22,805 nucleotides of DNA from a virus, in the IMG/VR virus record IMGVR_UViG_3300007640_000257, positions 1 to 22,805 of that record, one strand, 5' to 3'. Made by a program: the position numbers and the translations under genes. Below, one piece after another: positions 7,610 through 15,880 of this stretch (position 1 is the first letter of the stretch; every line of letters starts with the position of its first letter). Below the pieces are notes generated by a model. The model had not been told where the DNA came from. It was given only the letters and a program-made list of their open reading frames with translations, and ran no database searches.

Positions 7610-8352
7610 TTAATTCTTTTTTCTATTCTTTCTTATTCTCGAAGCATCCAACTCATTTTTTCTTTGTAAAAAATTAACAAAAGTTAAAAATTCATCTATT
7701 GGTGTTTTTACTACTTCTTTTATTTTTAAATACTGTTCATTCGATGCTGAAAATATCATCGGGTACCATCCAAATTCTTCATTAAACTGGGTTTCTAAAG
7801 TATAGCTTCCACTTGCTTCAGTATTATCTTCCCGTTCTTCTGTTTCTTTATATAGATGTGAGAAGCGTTTAGTAAACTGTTCTCTAAACGAGAAAAAAAA
7901 ACCATAACTGCTTTTAATATTTTAAAATCAACTTTTCTCATAACCTCAGTGTATTTATCTGTTCCATCATATTTTTCTATCTGATATAAATTTCCTTTTT
8001 TCTCTGTAATTGGTCTATACAATATACTCATCATCCTATCTAACTTCGTACCCTCTTTTAAATACGTGTCTAAATCAATAAACTCACCTGTACTCATCTT
8101 TTCAAAATTGGGTATTAAACCATACTCTACACCACCAATATCAAATCTTGTCACAGTGTCTATTTCTTCTTCTAAAGTTTTTTGTAAACTTAATATTGTC
8201 TGATCACCATCAGCTATTGGTACATCTAAACTACCATCGAAAAATTCAATAATTTTCTTTTCGTATTCAGATTGTGTCTCTGGCTTATTATATGTATCTG
8301 TTATTAACTTGATTGCCATATATTGTTCTATCGTTAATGTTTCTACTTTCAT
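7610..8352 (-). CDS. Tail assembly chaperone, long form made by -1 frameshift
   Basis: A 247-residue fusion. Residues 1-153 come from the frame starting at 8352. The ribosome would then slip back one base on the nine-T run (7893-7901) and read 94 more codons from 7894 to the stop at 7610-7612. The added part begins FSFREQFTKRFSHLYKETEE and contains EEFGWYPMIFSASNEQYLKI and TPIDEFLTFVNFLQRKNELD. That frame is clearly protein-like yet has no start codon of its own near its beginning. This matches the gpG/gpGT arrangement of lambda and many siphoviruses, where the long form links tape measure to tail tube subunits. It sits one small gene before the tape measure, as expected. Frameshifting itself is inferred, not shown. 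Confidence 0.8.
7795..8352 (-). CDS. Tail assembly chaperone, short form
   Basis: A 185-residue product of normal decoding, starting MKVETLTIEQYMAIKLITDT. It includes GGVEYGLIPNFEKMSTGEFI and SILYRPITEKKG, segments resembling Bacteroidetes-phage proteins found just before the tape measure. It coats the tape measure during tail assembly by analogy with lambda gpG. The last 32 residues (after the slippery run) are unique to the short form and overlap the extension frame by about 100 bases. It starts 26 bases after the stop of the preceding tail gene with an A-rich leader. Confidence 0.72.
   Translation of the reverse strand: MKVETLTIEQYMAIKLITDTYNKPETQSEYEKKIIEFFDGSLDVPIADGDQTILSLQKTLEEEIDTVTRFDIGGVEYGLIPNFEKMSTGEFIDLDTYLKEGTKLDRMMSILYRPITEKKGNLYQIEKYDGTDKYTEVMRKVDFKILKAVMVFFSRLENSLLNASHIYIKKQKNGKIILKQVEAIL
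7860..7901 (-). promoter_or_regulatory. -1 ribosomal frameshift site: nine-T run and downstream hairpin
   Basis: The minus strand has nine T in a row (7901 to 7893) read as GTT TTT TTT TCT, a perfect slip site for both tRNAs. Two alternative hairpins lie just behind: CGTTTAG with CTAAACG (7 bp, 7884-7890 and 7866-7872), or GAGAA-GTTT with AAAC-TTCTC, which begins 8 bases after the run. Either could act as the stimulator. Confidence 0.75.
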
Positions 8353-8378
8353 TTCTTTCTATTTTTTTTCTTTTTTAT

Positions 8379-10832
8379 TTATTGATCTCTTCCTTTTTGT
8401 GTTACTGTTATTGATTGTGTTGCTCCGTCTATATCAACGAAGATGTTCATACTTCTTGATGATGTTGCTCCTGTTGTCTTTTGATCTATCTTCATAGTTA
8501 ATTCTCCTTCACCACTTCCACTACCCGATATAATATCTACCCAAGTTATTCCATCACCTGAATCTATCTTCTCACCACTCCAACTTATATTACTCCCAAC
8601 TGGTATTCCATAATACATACTCCCACTATTACTAACTATATTACGACCTGTTGTTCCACCAGTACCAATCTGATTCTCAAATATATCAACGAATAAATTA
8701 AAATCTGTTCTACCTGTATTTAGTTCCACTTTATAATCAGATATCTTATATCTATTACTTCCTATGATTATTCTATCATCTAAACTTAATTCATTTATAA
8801 TAATTGGTGGAAGGTATCCTGTACATTTTACTTTCCTTTGTTTTTCATCATAGATAGTTTCTATCCAATCTTGCCAGTAGTTTGAGAATAAACTTTGACT
8901 TAATTCACCTTGTAAAAAAGGATCAACTTCACTACCAAAATTAAGTGTCTGTGTTACTTGATTATATAATTCATCGTTACTATTTCCCACTAAATATGAA
9001 TAATCTAAACTACTTGTATTTCCCCCAAAAGATACTATCACTGGATTATCTGTTAAACTTATAACTCCATTATTATAAAAAAGAATTGGTTTAGATTTAT
9101 TCTTCTCAAATTCCGTTTCAGATATATTAGCTTTTATAGATTGTCCTATTACAACATTACTCACAACTCCACTATTCGGTCCAGATATAACAGGCATTCT
9201 TTCGAACATCATATTTTCAAAAGGGACTTTCACTTCTAATTTTTCTTTATTATCAATATCATATTCTCCTGATAAATCACCATAACCTACTTTATCTCTT
9301 GTAGGATCAAATAATTTTCTAAACTTTTTCCCAAGTACATTCTCCGTCTTTTCAAAATTAAAATCAATTGTCTTATAAACTACAGGCTTAGTTATATCTA
9401 TTTTATTCTGATCTATATACTGAGTTAAATTCCAAGTCTGACCACCTCTATAAAATTGGTTGATTGGTGCTATATAAAAACTTGTAGTAGATGTAGGACT
9501 AATTATTAATTTATACATTTTCATTATTCCCTGAAGAAAGTCCAAGACCTTCATCGATGGTACGTTCTGGCTAATTGCGAAACTTTGTGATATACCAATT
9601 GGGTTATTTAATGATTCTACATCTGTTATATCTGATTGCTGTACCCCAAATTCCAACTCTGTTATTATAGCGGTACAAGTTATCTTTGCTTCAAAATTCG
9701 CCTGTGGCTCTAAACATATTCTTCTCTCTCTTGATATAAGAGTTACATCATCTTCATCTGGGTTCTCATCACTACCGAAATATGAGTTATGAACACGATC
9801 ACCTGTTATATTTGAATTATATCCCACTTGAGAATTATTCTCATCATATGTTCGTATAGCATAATTAATATCTTCAAAACCAGGATATGGTTGAATAAAC
9901 CACCTCATATAACCAGAATAATGAAAATATCTATCATCTAAATCTGGATACACAACTTTCATATATGAATATCCTCCTGGATTAGCGGTTGAAAATGTAA
10001 ATCCAATTCCATTAGTATCATCAATACCCAACATACCACTACCTGTAAAAGGTACAGTTATATCAAAACAACTTTCTTTCCAACTTATTTCATCATCACG
10101 ATTTAACCACATATAAATATTATTGAAATGTGCTCTACCGAAAAAATCTCTACTAAAATCTATTCCATATTTAGTTTCTATTCCTTCTATTAATCTAATT
10201 ATTCTTAATCCTGGTTTCAATTCTGTTTCAGTAACGGATCCTGTTGATCCTGTTATATCATAAGATGGTGACGCACCTGTAATAACTGTACCCATATTCC
10301 AATCCCTATCAGCGAATGCAATCAATGGAGTTATTACATCACCAGTCCCACCATTATCATTATACAGACTATTCTTCCAAGCAGTTTCTGCCCATTGAAA
10401 ATCAAATTGTGATAAACTTGTGTGGAAACTTGGTGTTCCATTTATAGATGTATCTAAATTATCGAGAGTATCTTCACCAAATAATTCTGATAGTTGTGTT
10501 AAGTTTCCATAAAATGTAATCTTATAACTATCTGGTTCTCCATTTTTAACCTGAACACTTTCTAATTGTACTTCCCCATATTTAAACGGCATACTATCAA
10601 ATTCAACATAAGCATCTATTCTATTATTAGCATTATATGGATTGTCTATATTAATATTGTAATAATGTTTGAACACCTCATTGTTCGTAGGTGTTGCTGG
10701 GATTGTAAAGGGTTGTGAGAAGTCTGAAAAAACTGAACTTAGTTTTTCTAAATCATTTAACTTAGAAGTAATACTAATATTCTCGTCCTTAAATAAATCT
10801 AATTTTTTACCACCGATGAAAATCGCTACCAT
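8379..10832 (-). CDS. Large tail protein with C-terminal BACON-like domain
   Basis: An 817-residue protein. The N-terminal ~120 residues (SITSKLNDLEKLSSVFSDFS, QPFTIPATPTNNEVFKHYYN, then NLTQLSELFGEDTL) match a conserved large protein of Bacteroidetes phages and prophages that is usually placed among tail genes. The last ~85 residues (about 731-817) look like a separate beta-sandwich: an ITWVDIISGSGSGEGELTMK stretch, then FVDIDGATQSITVTQKG. The closing VTVTQKG-like strand is a hallmark of BACON domains, thought to bind carbohydrate or mucin. It likely forms part of the tail tip or baseplate and could contact host surface glycans; both statements are inference. It starts one base after the stop of the neighbouring tail gene, so the two are translated together. 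Confidence 0.65.
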   Translation of the reverse strand: MVAIFIGGKKLDLFKDENISITSKLNDLEKLSSVFSDFSQPFTIPATPTNNEVFKHYYNINIDNPYNANNRIDAYVEFDSMPFKYGEVQLESVQVKNGEPDSYKITFYGNLTQLSELFGEDTLDNLDTSINGTPSFHTSLSQFDFQWAETAWKNSLYNDNGGTGDVITPLIAFADRDWNMGTVITGASPSYDITGSTGSVTETELKPGLRIIRLIEGIETKYGIDFSRDFFGRAHFNNIYMWLNRDDEISWKESCFDITVPFTGSGMLGIDDTNGIGFTFSTANPGGYSYMKVVYPDLDDRYFHYSGYMRWFIQPYPGFEDINYAIRTYDENNSQVGYNSNITGDRVHNSYFGSDENPDEDDVTLISRERRICLEPQANFEAKITCTAIITELEFGVQQSDITDVESLNNPIGISQSFAISQNVPSMKVLDFLQGIMKMYKLIISPTSTTSFYIAPINQFYRGGQTWNLTQYIDQNKIDITKPVVYKTIDFNFEKTENVLGKKFRKLFDPTRDKVGYGDLSGEYDIDNKEKLEVKVPFENMMFERMPVISGPNSGVVSNVVIGQSIKANISETEFEKNKSKPILFYNNGVISLTDNPVIVSFGGNTSSLDYSYLVGNSNDELYNQVTQTLNFGSEVDPFLQGELSQSLFSNYWQDWIETIYDEKQRKVKCTGYLPPIIINELSLDDRIIIGSNRYKISDYKVELNTGRTDFNLFVDIFENQIGTGGTTGRNIVSNSGSMYYGIPVGSNISWSGEKIDSGDGITWVDIISGSGSGEGELTMKIDQKTTGATSSRSMNIFVDIDGATQSITVTQKGRDQ

Positions 10833-10833
10833 A

Positions 10834-13119
10834 TTATAATAAGTTGTTTATTTTTTCGTGACTACTTTCAAATCTAAAAGTATAATCACCTGGACCATCT
10901 GAATATCCTCTCTTTCTATTGAAGTTACTATCCTTTAATATAACAGGTCTTAAATTAGATGTCACAAGCTTTGATATTTGTCCTATATCATTACGATCAG
11001 AATCTAAATATGTATCATATAAATATATTTCATCACTTAAAAACATATCTTCAATAGGATCATTCATATACTCAGGGATCATACCTGTATTTAATATCCA
11101 TTCATCTTTTCCGTTAACACTAAAATCTGTATTACTATGTAATGTAGTATCAATTGATCCGTTTATATCTACAACTGATCTTAGATAATCATCTTTCTTA
11201 ACTTTTAAATTCTTTCTACTTACTTTACCCATACTCAATGTTTCTAACACACCATATCTGTTTTTAAATATAACATCAACTAATGGATATCTACAATCTT
11301 CATAATATTGTATTTCAATAGTAGTGTATTTTCCTGTGTAGTAATCAATTGAAAATGTTAATTGATTACCAAGATCTTCACTACTACCATTTACGGTTGG
11401 TATATTAAACGATCTTATATACTGAGTCGTTGTTGTTGATAACCCTCCCATATCTAAGATTGTTGTACTATTTAAATTTCCAACTACTATGGAATATCCA
11501 TAGTGCTCATCAGTCTTATAGAATATTCTTTTAAGACTATCTTTATGATAATATCTTTTTACTTTATCTTCATTACTATCAATAGCTATTATCCCTGATA
11601 AAAGGACTTTCGGAACTGAATGTGTTGTAGTTGGTGTCCAACCATCGAGACCAAGATGAATTGATTTTACCGTATCTGTTATAACACCAAATAATTTATT
11701 CTCTCTTGTCACTTCTATCCACTTAGCCATTTTCACTGGAGAATGAGTAACGCTTGCACCCCCAACATAAGAAGCAATATATTGTCTAAAATCTATCTTA
11801 CTTAATTTAGTAAAATCTAAATATAATCTTGTTTGATCATCTGAGATCAATTGTTTAGTTACTGACCAATCAGCCGTAGTTGGTATATCACTAACCACAC
11901 CTTCCCATACTCTAACTTCAAATGTACAACTATCATAACTGCTATCTAAATTATTAAAAACGGGTCCTGATATAGTCACAGGCGTTCCACTAAAAAATGT
12001 ATAAACACTAAGCGTCTGTGCGAGCGTCATTAAAATATCAGTATATAATGTTGTACCAAATCCATCTACTGAATATACAACTGGCACATCTACATTAAAA
12101 TTATATGTGTTTAAACTTGTTAATAGATTAGTTACTGTTGCTGAGGTACTACCTCCGATTAGCACATACTCTGCATCTGGTATTGATCCTTGTGATGTAG
12201 CAAATGTTTTTGATACGAATACTATCAATGTACCACTAACATTAAAAGAGAAGTTTAATATATTTCCATTAGTAGGATTACTATTAAATTTAAAAGTTTC
12301 TCTGGCTTTTTTATAATCCGTACTTGATGGAGAATAAGCGAATTGAGGTGATCTTAACAATACATCAGAAGTAACATATGTATCAGTTGGTACTTGATCT
12401 GATTTCGCTGAAATAGCTATACCACTACTTGTAACAGATACTAAACTTGATACGTTAATTGCAGATATACAGAAACTATATGTTGACGCTGATGGACCAT
12501 AAGCTGTTGAAAAGGATGTTTTGAATTCTCCCTTTTGATTATACCATTGATTAAAGTAAAATTCTAGATTATCATATGTACTTGTTGTTCCACCACCAAT
12601 TAATATTTCTCCACTTGTAGATGGAGTAGATCCTGTAAAAGATAATGTTATTGTTTCAGGAGTTGTGAGTGCTGGGAATGATGGATAATACACAAATGAT
12701 GTATCATCACCCGCTGATGGATTACTTAATAAGGTTATACAATATTGATTATTCGTTGTTAATACTTGTTCCGCTTCTGTATCTAAACTATATGTAAAAG
12801 ATGAGTTCCAATTATTAACTACAAGATTAGATATATCTGAATAATTATGTTGAATCCCATAACTCAATGCATTATCATTCGGAGTTAAAGTAAATTCAGT
12901 TTCCATTATATCAAAATCATTAATGAATTTTGTACCGAAGTATGTATAATCAGTATCTAATGATCCTTGTATTGTAAATTCACCTGATGAAGCTCTATCT
13001 TCATTTGCTCCTACCCAAGTTATAGCCACTGATTGAGTTGAACTATTTGTAACGTAATCAAAGCTTAAACTATTTGTTAAACCAGGTACATCTAAAAATC
13101 TAAAATCTAATATATTCAT
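10834..13119 (-). CDS. Large tail protein, Bacteroidetes-phage type
   Basis: A 761-residue protein starting MNILDFRFLDVPGLTNSLSF. The middle is Ser/Thr-rich and beta-stranded, as in secreted adhesins. The C-terminal ~300 residues contain EIQYYEDCRYPLVDVIFKNR, YGVLETLSMGKVSRKNLKVK and a final FRFESSHEKINNL, which resemble the conserved end of a tail-associated protein family in flavobacterial phages. A distal tail or tail-tip role is likely from position ahead of the chaperones and next to the 817-residue tail protein; no enzymatic motif is visible. A stretch reading TGGTCTTTTTAAATA just upstream resembles half of the late-promoter element but lacks the GGACA part. Confidence 0.6.
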   Translation of the reverse strand: MNILDFRFLDVPGLTNSLSFDYVTNSSTQSVAITWVGANEDRASSGEFTIQGSLDTDYTYFGTKFINDFDIMETEFTLTPNDNALSYGIQHNYSDISNLVVNNWNSSFTYSLDTEAEQVLTTNNQYCITLLSNPSAGDDTSFVYYPSFPALTTPETITLSFTGSTPSTSGEILIGGGTTSTYDNLEFYFNQWYNQKGEFKTSFSTAYGPSASTYSFCISAINVSSLVSVTSSGIAISAKSDQVPTDTYVTSDVLLRSPQFAYSPSSTDYKKARETFKFNSNPTNGNILNFSFNVSGTLIVFVSKTFATSQGSIPDAEYVLIGGSTSATVTNLLTSLNTYNFNVDVPVVYSVDGFGTTLYTDILMTLAQTLSVYTFFSGTPVTISGPVFNNLDSSYDSCTFEVRVWEGVVSDIPTTADWSVTKQLISDDQTRLYLDFTKLSKIDFRQYIASYVGGASVTHSPVKMAKWIEVTRENKLFGVITDTVKSIHLGLDGWTPTTTHSVPKVLLSGIIAIDSNEDKVKRYYHKDSLKRIFYKTDEHYGYSIVVGNLNSTTILDMGGLSTTTTQYIRSFNIPTVNGSSEDLGNQLTFSIDYYTGKYTTIEIQYYEDCRYPLVDVIFKNRYGVLETLSMGKVSRKNLKVKKDDYLRSVVDINGSIDTTLHSNTDFSVNGKDEWILNTGMIPEYMNDPIEDMFLSDEIYLYDTYLDSDRNDIGQISKLVTSNLRPVILKDSNFNRKRGYSDGPGDYTFRFESSHEKINNLL

Positions 13120-13149
13120 ATCTTATTTGTTATTTTATTATTATTTTAT

Positions 13150-13533
13150 TTAAAAAGACCATTTTCCTGCCTCATCACTTGTCACTAATTCAGATACTAT
13201 CTTATCCCACGACGCTTCTAATATCTTATCTCCTATATCACTTAAATCTGTGTCGAGTTTAGCTGCTATCCAATTCTGTGGTTTTAAACCTTTGTCTCTA
13301 CTTTTAAAAGAATAAGGACTACCAAATTGTTCTAATCTTCCATTAACTCCTTTATCTTGAAATAAACCATAATAGTTCATAGATAACTGAGTCTTAATAC
13401 TTGTATTAGATGTTGTTGATTGAAATGAAATACTCCTCTTCAAATCACCCGTGTCCACAGGTGCTCTGTTCCTCAATTGAGTCACAAGTTCTTGTAAGTA
13501 TTTCTGAAATTTCTGTCCGTCTATTATATCCAT
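13150..13533 (-). CDS. HK97 gp10-like head-tail connector / tail completion protein
   Basis: A 127-residue protein with the family pattern: a helical N-terminus, LRNRAPVDTGDLKRSI (residues ~20-35), then YYGLFQDKGVNG and a C-terminal helix. The phrase PVDTGxLxxSI is the best marker of this family. Such proteins join the head connector to the tail. It lies 7 bases after the tail terminator-like gene, in the usual pairing of these two genes. Confidence 0.8.
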   Translation of the reverse strand: MDIIDGQKFQKYLQELVTQLRNRAPVDTGDLKRSISFQSTTSNTSIKTQLSMNYYGLFQDKGVNGRLEQFGSPYSFKSRDKGLKPQNWIAAKLDTDLSDIGDKILEASWDKIVSELVTSDEAGKWSF

Positions 13534-13540
13534 ATCTTAA

Positions 13541-14008
13541 TTATATTGTTTCACAGAATGTGTTATTTGGTATTGTTAAAGTTATATTCACTATCCACCC
13601 ATCTAATACATTTAAATCATTTAATAATAATGGAGTTAAGTCTGTTGTGCTTTCTAATTCTATTAGAGAATCGTTGTTCTGATTTCTTAAATAATTAATT
13701 AAGTCGTTTAATATAACATATGTTATATTTAAGTTGTCTTGTAAATCATCCTGTCCATCCCATTTATCTGTTGCTATATCATTACTCATATCCCTTTGAT
13801 CAAAACAACCTATTTCAAATGTAAAGTAATTAACTGCTGAACTTGTTATTGGTGCTGATATAGGATTGATATGAACGATAGGGTATATGTTCTTCTCTTG
13901 AAAATCCTTTTGTTGTAATGTCGCAAAAACTACAGTATTTACATTTGTATTAGCGAGTAATCTATCTTTGATGAAATTAACTACCGTAAAGAAATCATTG
14001 TTTGCCAT
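13541..14008 (-). CDS. Tail terminator-like protein
   Basis: A 155-residue protein starting MANNDFFTVVNFIKDRLLAN. Its pattern is an N-terminal helix, a strand EKNIYPIVHINPISAP, a helix DDLQDNLNITYVILNDLINY, and a closing strand pair DGWIVNITLTIPNN. This order is that of gpU/HK97 gp9-like tail terminators in Bacteroidetes phages, which cap the tail tube and bind the head connector. It directly precedes the gp10-like gene and has its own late-promoter-like element upstream. Identity rests on context and on secondary-structure resemblance. Confidence 0.6.
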   Translation of the reverse strand: MANNDFFTVVNFIKDRLLANTNVNTVVFATLQQKDFQEKNIYPIVHINPISAPITSSAVNYFTFEIGCFDQRDMSNDIATDKWDGQDDLQDNLNITYVILNDLINYLRNQNNDSLIELESTTDLTPLLLNDLNVLDGWIVNITLTIPNNTFCETI

Positions 14009-14033
14009 AATTATTATTATTTATTTATTGTTA

Positions 14034-14067
14034 TACATTAAAAAGCCATAAAAAACTTTTTGTTTTA
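14034..14067 (-). promoter_or_regulatory. Late-promoter-like element C
   Basis: Minus strand reads AAACA, 15 bases ending ATGG, then CTTTTTAATGTA, matching element A almost base for base from the A-run on. It overlaps the last codon and stop of the large terminase gene and lies 26 bases before the start at 14008, so it would restart transcription for the tail genes. Confidence 0.58.
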
Positions 14068-15375
14068 ATATATCTTATATTTTTTTATATTTGGTTTAAG
14101 TACCCAATACATCCTCATCATCATAGCGTCACTATAATCAGGAGAACGTCCTATTAAATTCTTTATCTTATCCTTTGATAGTATTCTTAATTTATTATCA
14201 TCGGTATTATCAGACTTCACTTGTTCCAACTCTTGTGTAATATCTGCCTTTTGTTTAGTAGTTACTTCAAATGAAATATAGATTTCATCTCCTTGTATAT
14301 GTTCTGCTAATTTATAATAACATTGTGATTTTAGATTCTGATAGTATTCATCATTCATTGCCTTAGAGTTATTAACAAAATCCACACACCCTTTTATATT
14401 ATCTACTATTCCACCACCTACACCATCACCATCAACTACCACATTTCTAATAGGTACTTTATATTTCTTTATTAATGATCTAATAACTTCCTCTAATTCA
14501 TTTAACCTCGACTTATCATAATCATAAATATCTACTATCTCAAATCCTCTCCATACCATAATCACAGCTTTATCACTACCCAATCGGGCAACATCACAAG
14601 TGATATAATACTTCTCTTTCTCGTCACTAACAAATGTGTTGTTGAATATAGATAGTATGTTATCATAATCGATTAGACTATTGGGATCATTATCTGCTTC
14701 CCAATTACCAAATAGTAATCTATCTCTTGATGCTTGTGGGAGTGACTTTAAATTGGTGATATAATGTTTAGATATGAATCTATTATCTGTTGCTAAACTT
14801 TGTACGAACATCTTATTAAGTTCGAGTACTCCATTCTTAAATGGTTTATAAAATTCATTGTACACCCAATTCTTTTGTGGATTACAGGATCCGATTATCT
14901 TTGGGATAAGATCATATTCATCTAACCTATATCTTATTCTTGATTTAACTATCTGCCACGCTTTCTCCACCACTTGATTTACCTCATCGATAAAGGCTCC
15001 TGTAATTTCAAGTGATCCAAGTTCATCGAAGTCTGGATCTGCTGGATAATAGAAAAGATCTTTCATCAAGATCTCACTACCATTGAAAAATGTTATAATG
15101 TTTGATTGATTGTTTATATTGAAATGAATACCATTAACTACATCTTGTAATTTACATACCTCTAAAAAGGTTTTTAAGGTGGTCTCCTTTAACGTTTTTA
15201 ATTTCTTACGTCCCATTAACCATCTTGTACCAGGATACTTTAAACAACTCTTAATTAACCAATAACAACCTACTACTGACTTACCCCCACCAGCACCACC
15301 ACCAAAGACTATTTCATTAGTATTAGAGTCCTCTAATAGATCGAGGACTTGAGTTTGTTTTTTAGTTAGTTCCAT
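14065..15375 (-). CDS. terL: Terminase large subunit
   Basis: A 436-residue protein with both terminase activities. The N-terminal ATPase has a Walker A motif, GGGAGGGKS (residues 25-33), and a Walker B motif, GAFIDEV (126-132). The C-terminal nuclease shows YYITCDVARLGSDKAVIMVW (Asp261), VVVDGDGVGGG (~313-323) and SPDYSDA near the end, giving the acidic residues of the RNase H-like metal site. It cuts concatemeric DNA and drives it into the prohead through the portal. It starts two bases after the small subunit stop. Length and motif order are normal. Confidence 0.93.
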   Translation of the reverse strand: MELTKKQTQVLDLLEDSNTNEIVFGGGAGGGKSVVGCYWLIKSCLKYPGTRWLMGRKKLKTLKETTLKTFLEVCKLQDVVNGIHFNINNQSNIITFFNGSEILMKDLFYYPADPDFDELGSLEITGAFIDEVNQVVEKAWQIVKSRIRYRLDEYDLIPKIIGSCNPQKNWVYNEFYKPFKNGVLELNKMFVQSLATDNRFISKHYITNLKSLPQASRDRLLFGNWEADNDPNSLIDYDNILSIFNNTFVSDEKEKYYITCDVARLGSDKAVIMVWRGFEIVDIYDYDKSRLNELEEVIRSLIKKYKVPIRNVVVDGDGVGGGIVDNIKGCVDFVNNSKAMNDEYYQNLKSQCYYKLAEHIQGDEIYISFEVTTKQKADITQELEQVKSDNTDDNKLRILSKDKIKNLIGRSPDYSDAMMMRMYWVLKPNIKKYKIY

Positions 15376-15377
15376 AC

Positions 15378-15878
15378 TTAATCTAATAGATGATCATCAT
15401 CATAGTTTTTTGTTTCTTTCCAAACTATATTAGTATTCGTATTGATGTTCTCATTCCTTTCACTCCACTTATGTTTATTAGTTAATATAAACTTTGTGAT
15501 GTTTTCTTTCGTCCTACCATTAATCGCCAACATTTGTAACCTCAACTCTTGTATCTTATTGATTTCTTCCATTCGGTCTGCGACTGTGGTATATTTTCTT
15601 GTAACATATCCGATCCAATCATCCATTAACTTATTTCTATAAAGGAATTCCTTATAAAATATGTTACCATCATCCACTTCACCAATGACTTCACCATCAT
15701 CATCGAGTACTTCAGTTGTTGATAACAACCAATCTTCTAATTCATTTAATATTATATGTATTCTATCTTCTGTCCAAGTGGCGAAGTTACTACCATTATA
15801 ATCTTTTGTAAATGGTTTAGTGTTATCACTTGGTCTTATCTTTCCATACCCACCTACTTTTCTTGGTTTATCTTCCAT
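15378..15878 (-). CDS. terS: Terminase small subunit (probable)
   Basis: A 166-residue protein immediately upstream of the large subunit. Residues ~35-140 are helical (ILNELEDWLLSTTEV, MEEINKIQELRLQMLAINGR), and the end reads NTNIVWKETKNYDDDH, a C-terminal form common in small terminases of Bacteroidetes phages. The small subunit recognises phage DNA and loads the large subunit. The call depends mainly on position and the C-terminal motif; a helix-turn-helix is not obvious by eye. Confidence 0.65.
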   Translation of the reverse strand: MEDKPRKVGGYGKIRPSDNTKPFTKDYNGSNFATWTEDRIHIILNELEDWLLSTTEVLDDDGEVIGEVDDGNIFYKEFLYRNKLMDDWIGYVTRKYTTVADRMEEINKIQELRLQMLAINGRTKENITKFILTNKHKWSERNENINTNTNIVWKETKNYDDDHLLD

Positions 15879-15880
15879 AA

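Noticed and set aside
13147-13165. TGGTCTTTTTAAATA upstream of the 761-residue tail gene as a fourth late element.
   Set aside because: It is the coding end of the gp10-like gene (Trp-Ser-Phe-stop) and has no GGACA 15 bases before it.
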